DNA of 64,000 nt, taken from the NCBI GenBank assembly GCA_012064385.1, contig QRDG01001368.1:1-64000 (forward strand), in the 5' to 3' direction. This document shows, piece by piece, positions 33,050-44,323 of this stretch. Each line of letters opens with the position of its first letter. The first letter of the stretch is position 1. The notes below the pieces were generated by a model. That model had not been told where the DNA came from. It did not search any database and saw nothing but the letters and a program-made list of their open reading frames with translations. The stretch comes from Puccinellia tenuiflora. Taxonomy: Eukaryota > Streptophyta > Magnoliopsida > Poales > Poaceae. The position numbers were made by a program, and so were the translations under genes.

Positions 33050-34020
33050 CTCAGTGGGGATGGCTACAAATAAAACACCAACGTCCGCAACTTACTCAAG
33101 GAGCGCAGCAACTATGCATGCTCCAGTTGCAACCCGGTGGAGGATGGCAGCAACTAAAAATACCATCCTCCACCGGGTTGCTTCTCATGGTGTTTTAGTT
33201 GCAGTCATCCCTCACTTGGGTGCAACTGGAGAAGGCACGGTTGCTGAACTCTCTTGGCATAAGTTGTTGTTGGTGGTATTTTAAGTTACAACCATCCTCC
33301 ACTAGGTTGCAACCAGAGTTGTTGGCCTAAAACACCGGAGTTGCTGGCATAAACACTGGAGTTGCTTTTCACAAAAATAGTGTAAGCAACTGTTAGTATG
33401 AAGTTGCTGGCCTAAAACACCAGGGTTGCTGGCATAAACACTGGAGTTGCTGGCAACACGAGAGGGGTGGCGGGGTTTTGGATGATGACATCAACTACAG
33501 ATTATGATGGCAGCAACTACAAATTATGATGACAGCAACTATCCTGGAGTTGCTCTTGTTATCTAGTTAGCATACAAAATGGAGTTCCTTTTGATGTTAA
33601 AGCTTGCTTTTGGTGGCTCTTGTGTGAAAAGCTAGTTGCATATAACAGGTTACTGCATGAAAAAACTGAAGTTGTTGTCCACTGGTTGTTTGGTAGATTT
33701 GACCACATACTAGTTGCAGGCACAGGTGCTCTTGTTGCCAGCAAAAATATTATTCAATTGCTGACCATCATTTCTTATGTTGCCGGCAAAAATATCCAGT
33801 AATTTTTTATGCATGTTCATGCCCATATCCATGGAAGCTTCATGCATGTTCATGTCCATGTCTTTTTTTGTTACTTTTCTGTTCGCTAGACACTAGTTGC
33901 CAACCTATCAAACCGTGATTTGGATCACCTGGGGGTTTTGTTGGCAGTTTTTACCCTAGAAAGTAGTTGCATTTATCAAATGTTGCAGGTGAGAGAATGA
34001 TCAGTTGTAAGTGATTTTCC
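33050..34020. repeat. gttgc-rich degenerate repeat array
   Basis: Short words such as gttgctggcataaacac and ggagttgct recur many times; one longer unit (ttggcctaaaacaccgg...) is present at about 33322 and again at about 33404. Non-coding. Confidence 0.6.
33129..33181. repeat. Perfect 19-bp inverted repeat (hairpin)
   Basis: The arm gcaacccggtggaggatgg at 33129-33147 is followed after 15 bases by its exact reverse complement at 33163-33181. It lies inside the gttgc-rich part of the TIR element. Confidence 0.9.
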
Positions 34021-34139
34021 TGCTTTTTCCGAACTGAAGATGCGAATCACTAGGCCTAGTGTCCTCGAATTTGCAGATCTAGAGCAAAAATAATAATTAA
34101 ATGCACACGGGAATCACTTTTAAGCATTTGGTTTTTTTT

Positions 34140-35460
34140 TTAGCAAAATGCATTTAATTGGTTGGGTTGGCTATTTGATTCGCGCGCACAGCTGGGCTAG
34201 TGGGCTGGACGCGCGGGGTGCCAGGCCACCTTCTCCCGAAACGGTACGATCGCTATTTCGTCCCAACAAGCAACTGATCGCTCGGTAGACGCAGCCAAAA
34301 AAAAACTACGAGTAGCGGGTATCCCTGAACGGAACCCATCGTGAAGGCTACCGGATGTACGCTAGCACGCCACGTGGCCGTCTGTGACTGTGAGTTAGCA
34401 AAATCAAAATTGGAAACTGTCTCCTGTAGCAGGACGACTGCGAGCCAGCGAACGAGCGCCTCTTCTTCCCCATATCTGGCGCTTCAACGCGACTAGAACC
34501 GTCGTCCTGCACCGGCCTAACCGCCGCCACCTGCGGCCGGCGCGCTCCGCGACGCCTTGTCGCACCGCCCTGTCCCAGCCGCCACCTCCGCCGGTCCGCC
34601 GCCCTCCGGCCGGCCATTCCTCTAAACTCCCTCACCATTGCTCCTTCTCCGGCGACGGCGACCCGCACCCCCCCCCCCAGATAAGTATGTTGCTCGCCTC
34701 CGCCGCCCTCCGTCGCGGCCAGCCGCGGCTCCGGCGCCTCCAGCTTGCTCTAGGCTCGCTGGTGCTAGGCCAGCCGCGTCGGCCCCAGCTCCGGCTCGAT
34801 GGTGCAGAAATTACACATGATGTACAACCATGTTGCTACTGTATGTACACACGTTGCTACTGGATGTACATAATGCTACTAGATATACACTCACGTTGCT
34901 ACTGAATGTATAAAATTAGAGATGTACAAACTAGAGATGTACAAAACTGGAAATATACAACCACACTGCTACCGGATGTACAAAACTGGAGATGTACAAA
35001 ACTAGAAATGTACAACCACACTGCTACCGGATGTATAAAAATAGAGATGTACAAAATTAGAGATGTACAAACTGGAAATGTACAACCACAGTGCTACCGA
35101 ATATACAAACTATACAGAACCGGATGTACAAAAAAAAGTTTGTCGAAACCTATCAATATGGGATATAGTTTTAAAGATCTCGACGCGAGGAGTTTAAAAA
35201 TGAAAACGGTTCGTAATTTGGATCAACGGTTCTCAAGATATTTTATTTTAAAGTTTGGTTTTGAAAAAATAAAGGAAAAAAACTGTTCGGTCGAGAGAGT
35301 GAGGCGCAACCAGATAGCAACATATGTCGAGCATGGAGAGAAGGACAACGCGCACGACGAACGAGAGGACGACATGTGTCAGCACCACAGTGTGCGCGGG
35401 GTTCGCTTCCAACCCTTTTTCTAACGATTTCGAGGAGTAGCAGTTTCCCCCCATTCGCCA
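34140..35460. mobile_element. Probable Mutator-type transposon fragment with short tandem repeats
   Basis: A GC-rich block (34480-34800) is followed by an array of gctacc-ggatgtaca-type units (34820-35110), then a block around 35160-35280 with 'gatctcgacgcgagga' and 'aaaacggttcg' words that recur in Triticeae Mutator-type elements. No intact termini or TSD were found. The open frames here, including 34906-35424, are repeat-driven. Confidence 0.4.
34820..35110. repeat. Degenerate tandem repeats of atgtaca units
   Basis: Variants of tgtacaaccacactgctaccg followed by aaaactggagatgtacaa recur about every 60-70 bp, three or more times. Confidence 0.8.
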
Positions 35461-36688
35461 TGAGTATTGTTGGGCTGCACCGGCCCGTGGTTTCTGTCCT
35501 GAAACTCCCAGGGGCCTCTAGTAGTCTGGTTTGCAGTTCGTGAGGTGACCATCATCAGGTTGGCCGTGTGTGAAAGAAGTTTGTTTCAGACTTTCAGCTC
35601 TCGGCCGTGTGAAATACTACTGTCGTGAACCAATCCACGCATGTCGTGTGTTTGAGGAAAGAAAGATGGACACACCTTGCCATTCGAAACATGGCGATGC
35701 AGCGATTGGTAGCTGCTGCGAACTCCGATCGAGTCGATTTGTACCGCAAAGGTACCCCCGTTGTGGAGCACGGGATAGCTTGCCCGATATGCCAGGCCAA
35801 GTCCGGCGGTACCTTGTCCACAGTAGTACAAGAGCCAAGCCTATAGTATACTCCAGTATATATACATCTGTATAAAGCAGTCATCGGACACCAAGTTAAA
35901 CCCGATCACATTAGGTACTCGAGTTCCAACATGTAGCCAGCTTCATCCTCCTGCAGGGTCCTGAAACGAAAGCACCGCTACCAAAAAAAAAAAATGTACC
36001 CGGTGTTGTCGAATCATAGTAGTACTCCAGCTTCTTTTAGCAGAACAAAATATAATCCATGAGAAAGCAAAGATTTCTTCCTGGGTCAGTCGATCTGCAG
36101 GCAATGTCGAAAGCATGATTCTGCATAACTGACCATTTTGATGCCCAAAGCAACTAGCACCAAACTGCCCAGGCAGAGGCACTGATGGTGTTTGGGCAGC
36201 TTGTTTCTTACTCCTTTTACGATTGTTCATGCCCCCCATCGCCACATGTCACAAATATAGAGTTATAGACTTATTCTTATTGGCCCTTGTTCATCGATGC
36301 TCAGCGTATTGTGTTCGTTCAGGAGCCAAAAGTTTCCACATATGGAAGAACTCACCCTGCCCTGACCGAATCCATTTGGTGCCGGCTACATTATTTACTA
36401 CGTAGGCGGTAGCTCATGACGGTATTATTCAATTGCCGTGAGTTGTGGTTAACAGCAGCGTGGGCCTCGTTCAGCTGCCTACGCTAACGAGTGGCCATTA
36501 AATTAAGCTACGGAGGAAATGTCAGCTCCTCCGTTGCTCAGAACTGCCCAGCGCCGCAGCAGAATATTGCTGCCTGCAGTTGCATCTCCGGGCACCAAAC
36601 GCAGCTTAGGTATCGTGGGCGTCAAACTATAGCAAAGTCTCTTGTGGTACAAGTATCACAGGAGCTTAAACTAAGGGAAATGATTGTA
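35461..36688. other. Unassigned segment with one coding-like remnant
   Basis: No gene is recognised. On the minus strand 35943-36245 is open for 100 codons, starting MAMGGMNNRKRSKKQAAQ and continuing through a Pro/Gly-rich part to PADRLTQEEIFAFSWI. Composition and codon use look like part of a real exon, but I do not recognise the protein and see no joining exons. The rest is unremarkable. Confidence 0.3.
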
Positions 36689-37962
36689 GTCCCCCGGGGG
36701 ATCCCACGCTCCCATCCCCCGGCTCGTACGCGTGACGCGTGTCCACTCCAGCTCCTTCTTTCTTATTCTTTCCCCACCACTTATTTTTCTATCCTTATCA
36801 GATTCCATCCCCACGACTGCTGCCATGGGAGAGCTTGCTTCTCCGCCCGACGCTATCGCTGCCGCCCGGCCGCCGCGCTGCTCCCTCCCGCCGCGCCGGC
36901 CGCCGTTGCCGCGCCGTCGCCGCGCTGCTCCCCTCCCTCCGCCGTGCTGCTCCCTCCCGCCGCGCCGGGCCGCCGCCGCCGCGCTGATCCCCTCCCTCCG
37001 CCGTGCTGCTCCCTCCCGCCGCGGAGGCGCTGCTCCCTCCCGCCGCGCCGTCGCACGCCGCCGCGCTGCTCCCCTCCCTCCGCCGTGCTGCTCCCTCCCA
37101 CCACTGCTGCCGGCCCGTGCTTCCGTGGCCCGGAGGCGCTGCTGCCGGCGCCGTGCTGCCGTGGCCCGGAGGCGCTGCTGCCTTCGTGGCGGTACCGTGC
37201 TTCCAAGGCCCGAAGGCGCATGCTACCGTGTCATAACGGTGGTGCTGCCATGGCCCGGCTCCCCGCACCTCCACCGCCCACCGTCGCACCTCCGAGCTCA
37301 ACCTTGTCTCCTCGACCAGCGGCGACGCCGCGCCGCTCCTGCCGGCGCCGTGCTGCCGTGGCCCGGAGGCGCTGCTACCTTCGCGGCGGCAACATGCTTC
37401 CATGGCCCGGAGGGGCGGGATGTGCTAATGGAGGTGCTACCAACGGCGGCGGACACTGCTACCTACGGCTACGGCGGCCGGTGATGCTACCAACGGATAT
37501 CGGAGATGCTACCGGCGATGCGCGGAGTTGCTACCGTTGGTAGTTTGCGATGCTCCCGACGGCACGCGGCGGTGCTACCGACGTTCCCCGGATGCTGCAA
37601 TACAACATTTTTTTTGCTATTATAGTTATGTGGTTTTGCTACAATAATATAAAGTTTTTGCTACAATGTCTCCGGCGAAGTCTCCGGCGAAATCGATTTT
37701 GCTACGATAACATAATTTTTTTGTAACGAGGTCTCCGGCAAAGTCTCCGGCGTCCGGCAACGTCTCCGGCGAGTTCTCTGTCCAACTGTTCTGTTTTTCT
37801 ATTTTATGTGTCGAATCGTTTTTTGCTACAATAGCATATTTATTTCGCTACCGCGGTACCGTTATTTGCTACCTGGTAGCAAAAGCGGGATTTGAAAAGA
37901 AAAAGGTGGACACGTGTCGCTCAGGGGACCCGGGGATGGAAACCTCCGATCCCCCGGGGGAC
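36689..37962. mobile_element. TIR DNA transposon with GC-rich tandem arrays (Mutator-like)
   Basis: The left end gtcccccgggggatc is matched by the inverted right end gatcccccgggggac, and the similarity continues for about 60 bp, including acgcgtgtcca/tggacacgtgt. Inside, 36840-37400 is a CG-rich array of short repeats (gctgctccctcccgccgcgcc and variants), followed by an AT-rich part with repeated ttttgctaca and gtctccggc words. Frames of up to 350 codons run through the array in several phases and are not genes. No TSD was recognised. Confidence 0.65.
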
Positions 37963-38535
37963 GCTCAGTACTGCCCTTAAACTAATGTGGTAGGCAGCGC
38001 CGACGCGAATCTGCGCAACGAGGCTTCCAGCCCAAAAGGCTAGCTCTCTCGACGATTCCACCTGCAGGTGCACCCGTCGTCGTTGGCACCGACCACATGA
38101 TTGCGAATTCAGCATCGAAGAACGATATAGTAAACATAGAGGAAGGTCCTCAAAAGCGAATTGAGAGCATGAGACCGATGCACCACGTACAAGTACAGTA
38201 CAGTACAGTACAGGGCATCCCTTGTAGTTGCAGTATAAAATTCTGTAGCTACTTTACTGGTGTTCAACTTCTTTCATGCATCAAATGTATATCAAGAAAG
38301 AGAGCATTCTCATCTCACTAATGAACAAATCCTGAAGAATAAGAAAACACTGAAGATGTACACGGGTGATTGTTCCCAGGACACGCTCCGATCGACCGAG
38401 TCACTTCAGGAGCGGTCCTCTCTCGTCTTGGGGGTGTTGTCAAGTATAAACTCCAACATAGGAACCCATGCGAGCGATCTAATTAATCGATTGAGGCCCG
38501 GCGAACGTCGAAAATACAGTTCAGCCGGCTGGAAA
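37963..38535. other. Intergenic, 3' flank of DUF4228 gene
   Basis: Likely includes the 3' UTR of the DUF4228 gene, which is transcribed leftward. A short run of tacag units lies near 38193-38213. Nothing else is recognised. Confidence 0.5.
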
Positions 38536-39730
38536 TCAGCTCGCTGCCTCGTCGATGCTGTGCAGCGACGGCCGCCACTGCCGGTGCCGGGCGCCGCCGG
38601 AGCTCCGGTGGGCGTCTCCGTCTTGCCGTGCCAACTGCAATTAATCAGGTGTAGAATAGTCAGAATTCAGAGGATGGAACATTTGCATGTGTCGCCATAA
38701 TAAGTACAGAAATACAAGTAGGAGACGATTCTCCGTCCTGACAGCAGCTGCTACTGTTCAGTATTTTATCTGTCAATGATTCTTTTATCATTCTGTATCC
38801 CTTTATTTTAAGCACTAAATTTCCTTTCTGGATGGTACAATAGCATCAATCAGTTGGATCCACAGGACGAGCAGTGGACCACACCGGATATATAAGCTTG
38901 TTTTATGTATATCAATTTGGAGGTTGAGAATTTGTCAGATATGTAGCTCTACATCGAGCTAAATTAAGGCGAAAAGATCTCCAGGATAGCTAGGCAGATT
39001 TTGCGGCTGCGAAAAATCGAACGACAATTTCTCATCTGGTTAACTACAGTGTGGACGAACTGAACTGAACTGACGAGGACATGATAGTTGCGCCGAACAA
39101 CTAACCAACTGTTGCAGTGAGTGAGGCAATTAAAGACGCATCAATCATTCATGCAGAGAACGTGCATGGGGGCATCAGGCGAGAGTAATTTAACTACCTG
39201 CTCGAGACTCTCGTCCAAGCTCGCCTCGTCGTCGTCGATATCGTCCACGACGTCGTCGTCCGCCGCCGCAGCCGGCCGCGCCTTGCTCTGCCTCGACGAC
39301 TCGAGCTGCTGCTGCAGCTGCTGCCGCGCCTTCCTCGTCTTCTCCTCCTTCCTCGACTGCACCGCCTTGGTCACCTCTGCACGCACGCACCATGCCGTGT
39401 TAGTTAGTGTCTAGGCTAGCACGACGGAGGAAGAGGAGAAGCTGGGTTACCGTGGGAGGTGATGAGGCGGTAGACGTGGCCGATGAGGAGCGTCTCCTTG
39501 GGCTTGAGGAGCTTGACGCGGGTGAGGCGCACGGTGCGGCGCGCGCCGGTGCCGTCGGCGCTGTCGTCGTGGCGCTCCTCGGCGACGCGGAGCGTGACGA
39601 GCGCGACGTAGTGGCCCGGGTTGGCCCGCATGACCTCCGCCGCGCTGGTGGACCAGTAGAGCCGCTCCACGCGCCCGCCCGGGTGCTGGACCACCGCCGC
39701 CGCCGCCTCCGCCGCCTGGCAATTCCCCAT
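38536..39730 (-). CDS. DUF4228/PADRE-domain protein
   Basis: Three exons, 39730-39451, 39376-39198 and 38634-38536, join in phase to give 185 residues. The protein starts MGNCQAAEAAAAVVQHPGG, a typical start for this family with Gly2 and Cys4 suited to N-myristoylation and palmitoylation, so membrane attachment is likely. The DUF4228 core follows (RLYWSTSAAEVMRANPGHYVAL, then LKPKETLLIGHVYRLI), then a charged Gln/Lys-rich helix, an acidic stretch, and the family's C-terminal motif RQWRPSLHSIDEAAS. PADRE proteins are stress-responsive plant proteins of unclear biochemical role. I chose the MGNC start over an in-frame ATG eight codons upstream because the family starts there. The gene looks intact. 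Confidence 0.9.
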
Positions 39731-40205
39731 CCCGCTTGCGGCTAGCAGTGGCACACCTCGTGACCAGAAACGCGCGATGGGTCTGGGTAGCTAACTTGTG
39801 CAGGAGAAACGTGGGGGCGAGGCGAGGAGGGAGCAAGTGGTGCGCGTGTGGTGTGCCGTGTTGGGTTATAAAGAGCGGAGGGAGACCAACCACCGGGGTG
39901 GAGTGGCCGGCGGAGGCGGTATATATCTTCCCGTCCCGGTGACTGAGTGGTATATATCTTGCTCCGGTCCGGTGCATGTACGGTAGATAGTAGATACGGA
40001 TCGTTTTCGCCTTGCTTTCGCTTCGCAAGCACCACGTGAACGGGCGTTGGTACGTCGTCGGCAGGTTCGCGGCGCGGCTCGAGACGGAACCCGGCCGGTC
40101 CCGTTGATCAAACCGTCGCTGTGCGTGGGTCGTCCAGTACGGACGATGGAGATGCTCTGTTAATTTACCAACGTGGGCCTGCTTCTTGAACTTTTATTTT
40201 TGTTA
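39731..40205 (-). promoter_or_regulatory. DUF4228 promoter region
   Basis: The upstream region contains a TATA-like site on the gene's strand (tttataa near 39866-39875) and two spaced copies of gatatatacc (about 39918-39927 and 39950-39959) within a short imperfect direct repeat. Which site is used is not clear. Confidence 0.35.
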
Positions 40206-40295
40206 CTCCATCTGATCTCAAAAGAATGTGGCGGGTTATACTAACAATCTATACTTACACAGCTCATTTTCTTCGACACAAGGGATCGGAGGGAG
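40206..40295. mobile_element. Stowaway-like MITE
   Basis: Starts CTCCATCTGATCTCAAAAG after TA and ends GGGATCGGAGGGAG before TA. The inverted ends match only over about 15 bases, so it is a diverged copy. Confidence 0.7.
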
Positions 40296-40329
40296 TACTA
40301 TCTATATCTCCTCGAGTTATTGAGATCTA

Positions 40330-41690
40330 CTCTTGCTAGTTTCGGTAAGCAGGAACGGAGCTTCCGGTAGGGTAAGGTAGGGCGGCCATCCTGCCTTACT
40401 TTTAATGAAAATATTCAGATGCACGTATTTTTTCTATACAAGTTGAGGGGTCGTACATTAAAAATGAATTTTGTATGGAAAAGTTATGATTGTTTTAGTC
40501 AATACAACAGAAAACCTATTTCAAAGTGAAAAGAGAAAGTATGTCTAGTCGAGTCAGGAATCAACTCTCTCTCTCTCTTCGCAATATTTAATTCTGAATC
40601 TTTCAAAATCGACACTAAACAATGTTTTAGGTGGGAGTATTTAAGTAGGACATGAGAGTATTTTGGCCAGCTTATGGGAGGTCGAAACCAACTTTAACTA
40701 TGTGATGAATTACGATTTTATGATACTTTGAATTTGTATATCTTATTGATCTAAAAAAAATATGTTAGTTCAGTCAATATTTTTTCTCAACAAGTGAAGA
40801 CATGTTGCTCAAGTGGAAAAATGATGGCTGACAGCTGTATGTAAAATGTCAATTTGCGTAAAAAATGACATAATAATTCTAAGTTTTGATGAAATGGTAA
40901 CAAAAAGGGGCAAATCAAGAAAAGGACCATACATCTGATAATTGTTGATTATTTTTACACTGTGGACACCTTCTATTGCTATGGACTATATTTACACTGA
41001 TTTTGACCATATCTTAAATGAACTATTTTCATATGTCTTTACAACTTCTCTTGTTTTGAATATTTTTGGATTTTTTTTAAAACGTGTCCTATATTTAATA
41101 AAACCTTTCGAGTAATTTTTTTTATAAAATGTCAAATTGTTTTCTTTGTTGCAACCAATAAAAAAAGAGATGTCAAACTGGTGACTATATTATATCTTTG
41201 AACCAAATAAAAGTGTTATCATTAATCAGTATTATGTTTGCATTTTTACTTATTGTACTTATACGATATGTCTTTACTTTATATAGAACATGTTTAAAGT
41301 GCGAGAAATCAATCCAACTAATTGATCATGAATTTTTGTTATCTAGGAATTTGAAAAGACAGTTCAGTCCAACTTAATGACACATAATTAATTTATGCTT
41401 TAATTTACCTTGAATTGTTTGAACGTTACTTATATTTAATTAGTTAAATACACAAGTATTCATGTTGATTAATTTTAACTGTTTTAGACAATTCAAACTT
41501 GTACATTCATAAAAAATATTTAAAATTGTTTTACAGCTTACCATGGGGGATGGGGCAATTCACCCCCCCCCCCCCCCCCCCCGCCCAATGATTCTAACTA
41601 AACAATTATATGTATTTTTGACTCTGTCATACCTAAATTTTGGACTGTCTTTCGCCATTGCTCCGACACAAGCTCGATCTACAGCGATGT
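40330..41690. repeat. Duplicated segment, copy 1
   Basis: Sequence from about 40370 (gtagggcggcc, then gaaaatattcagatgcacgt) to about 40735 and again from about 41470 to 41680 matches a second copy at 42240-42409 plus 50453-50800. Copy 1 has about 730 bp of AT-rich sequence (40736-41465) absent from copy 2. A C run lies at 41562-41582. No gene is seen. Confidence 0.8.
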
Positions 41691-41914
41691 GGAATCACAC
41701 CATTAAACACAAACAAAAAATCAAACTGAGGGCGCGGTGGGAATTGGACTGCTGGGTTACCTGCGGTGTTGTTGAGCTGGCCATCGTTGGACATGAATGG
41801 GTTGCGACAGGAAGAGGTGTCTTGGGCTTGGCGTAGGGAGTTCGACCTAAAGGAGCGGACCTCTCGGGTCGGCGACGACTCGCGCAACGACTGATTAGAT
41901 CACCAGATAATCAC

Positions 41915-42170
41915 TATAGTGATTACCTCCGCAACTAAGCTCACCACGGCGGCCACTCCGCCGATAACTGACGTGGTGAACTCCCAGGCGACCTTCTTGT
42001 CTTCTTCTTCTACCTTCTTCATTGCTTTGTTGTATTTCGACCCTAGGTTCTTCTCCCTCGAGAAGGAGTCCTGCAAATCTTTGTTTGCTTACGTGAGATT
42101 CTTCTGCGCAGACAAGAGATCCTGCGAGACGGCATCGAATTGTTGCTCTAGCTCCCTGGTCTGAGCCTCC
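41915..42170 (-). pseudogene. Coiled-coil plus hydrophobic-segment remnant, unknown family
   Basis: On the minus strand a frame reads from LEQQFDAVSQDLLSAQKNL through an in-frame stop, then a Lys/Glu-rich helical stretch ending KKVEEEDKKVAWEF, then a hydrophobic segment TSVIGGVAAVVSLVAEVIT. The layout is heptad-like helix followed by a possible membrane segment. The stop and lack of flanking exons suggest a gene remnant. I do not recognise the family. Confidence 0.35.
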
Positions 42171-42239
42171 GGCCAGCAGCGTGCGGCGGAGGGCTCCGGC
42201 CAGGAGGCAAAACAGCAGGTGCGGAGCTTTCAGTATGCC

Positions 42240-42409
42240 AAAGTAGGGCCGCCCTACCTTACTTTTTGATGAAAATATTCAGATGCACGTGTTTTTTCTG
42301 AACAATTTGAGGGGTCGTACATTAAACATGAATTTCGTAAGGTTATGATTGTTTTAGTCAACACTACGAAAAACCGATTTCAAAGTGGAAAGAGGAAGTA
42401 TGTCTAGTC
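42240..42409. repeat. Duplicated segment, copy 2, left part
   Basis: Matches 40370-40545 closely. It is interrupted at 42410 by the copia element and resumes at 50453. Confidence 0.8.
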
Positions 42410-44310
42410 TGTTGGGAATATGCCCTAGAGGCAATAATAAAATGGTTTATTAAGCATATTCATGTTTATGATAATAGTTTATTATCCATACTATAATTGT
42501 ATTAAATGGAAACATAATGCATGTGTGGAATATAAACACCAGGAGTCCCTAGTGAGCCTCTACTGGACTAGTTCGTTGATCAAGAGATAGTTAGAGTTTC
42601 CTAACTATGGACTTGTTATAGTCACTTGATAACGGAGTCATATCATTATGAGTAATGGTGTGATGGACATGACCCAAATAAAGAGTTGCAATTAATCGTG
42701 TCACAAAAGTTTGGTTGTCAACACTTTCATAGATATGACAAATATAGTTTCCTTAGACCATGAGATTATATCACTCCCGTTAACCGGAGGAATGCTTTGT
42801 GGACATCAAACGTCACTTCGTAACTGGGTGATTATAAAGGTGGCTTTCAGGTATCTCCGATGGTGGGTTGTTGGGTGATATGAATCGAGAGTGGGATTTG
42901 TCCCTCCATGTGACGGAGAAGATATCTCCAGGCCTTCTCGGTAATATAGCATCAAAAGTCTGCAGACATGTGATTAGGTTGTAATCACAAGGATCCTATA
43001 TTATGGACGAGTAAAGAGAACTTGCCGGTAACGAGATTAAACTAGACATAGGGATGTCAACGATTATATCTCGGGCAAGTAAAATATCGTGAGACAAAGG
43101 GAATCGTATATGAGATTAATTGAATCTCCGGCATCGTGGTTCAATCGAGAAAAGATTTTCGTTGAGTGTATAGGAATTAATATGGGCATCCCGGTCCCGC
43201 TATTAATTATTGATATGATCATGTCTATGCATTCTCGAACCCGTAGAGTCACACACTTAACGCTCCGATGAAATTAGGTTTTGCGATGAATTAAATGATG
43301 AAGTGGACGAATGGTGATTCGGAGTCTCGGATGGGATCCCGGACGTCACGAGGAGTTCCGGAGGAGTCCAGAGAATAAGATTCATATATGGAAAATTGTT
43401 TCCGGAGGTTTCAGAAAAGTTCCGGGAAATTTTGCAGGGTACCGGAAATGTTCCGGAAGGTTCTAGAAGGGTCTAGAAGTGGGTACCAGGCCCACATGGA
43501 CCAAAGGGGTGCAGCCACCGCATGGTGTGCCGCACCACCCAACTCCCACATGGGCAATGCGGCTAGGAGAAAAGGGGGTCGGCCGAGTCCTAGTTGGACT
43601 AGGGGCCGGCTCCACCCCTTTTAGGAAAGGGGCCCAAGGAGGAGTCCTAGTTGGACTCCAACTTGGGGGCAAGCAAGGGGCCGGCCGGCCCCTCCCCTAA
43701 CCCTAGCCGGCGGGGTATAAAAAGGGGGGCAAGGGGGAGGGGTGCGGTACCCCTTGTGCTGCTGCCCCAAGCACCCACCGCACTACCTCCTCCACCCCAA
43801 AACCCTAGCCGCGCCACCCCTCCCGGAGGGCTGCCGCCGCCTCACCTCCACCCTAGCCGCCGCACCCCTCTAGCCTTGGAGGGCTGCTGCGCCACCTCCT
43901 CCTCTCCCTCTCCTCTTGCTTGGCTTGGCGAAGCCCTGCTCGTGGAGATCGTCATCGACACCGGCACTACCGTCGTGCTGCTGAGATCATCAAGGCCACG
44001 TCCTCTCGCTTGCGGGATCAAGGAGTTGACGTCTTCATCGAGCCGTACGTGTGGACGCCGCGGAGGTGCTGCCCGTTGCTGCACTTCACCAGATTGGATC
44101 TCGAGGATAATACATCTCCTCGCGACTAGACGAGTCTAGTTGCGGGGATCGACTAGCCAACCCCTGCACCGACAAAACGCGTTTGTTGATCTTCAAGGGT
44201 AAGAGATTGGATCTCACCTTCGCTATCTTCATCTAGTAGATCTAGATCCTTGGGGTTTATTCCGCTTGCCGCGTAGAAATTTTTTTGTTTTCCATGCTGC
44301 AACCCCATCA
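42410..44310 (+). repeat. 5' LTR of copia element
   Basis: 1,901 bp from TGTTGGGAATATG to CCCCATCA. A TATA box (tataaaaa, 43716-43723) lies in the GC-rich last third, followed by a C-rich leader. Several frames are open through that leader in both LTRs; these are not genes. Confidence 0.95.
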
Positions 44311-44311
44311 G

Positions 44312-44323
44312 TGGTTTCAGAGC
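44312..44323 (+). other. Primer binding site (initiator Met tRNA type)
   Basis: TGGTTTCAGAGC begins one base after the 5' LTR and differs at one base from the usual TGGTATCAGAGC. Confidence 0.85.

Larger units (their letters stand above)
31902..34136. mobile_element. TIR element carrying a PPR gene fragment (Pack-MULE-like)
   Basis: The left end aaaaaacccaaatgcttaaaa (to 31920) is matched by an inverted copy ttttaagcatttggttttttt at about 34117-34140, giving roughly 20-25 bp of terminal inverted repeat plus an A/T run. Between them are a host-derived PPR fragment (about 32396-33030) and about 1 kb of gttgc-rich repetitive sequence. This looks like a gene-capturing DNA transposon. I found no convincing 9-bp TSD, and the inverted match stops after about 25 bp, so class and exact ends are uncertain. 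Confidence 0.5.

Noticed and set aside
36491..37543. 350- and 250-codon frames as Pro/Arg-rich proteins
   Set aside because: Several phases are open at once through a GC-rich tandem array inside a TIR element.
39731..39754. Upstream ATG (MPLLAASG) as DUF4228 start
   Set aside because: The family begins MGNC with a myristoylation site, found eight codons downstream.
43651..44139. Frames in the LTR leader as genes
   Set aside because: The same frames recur in the 3' LTR and lie downstream of the LTR TATA box.
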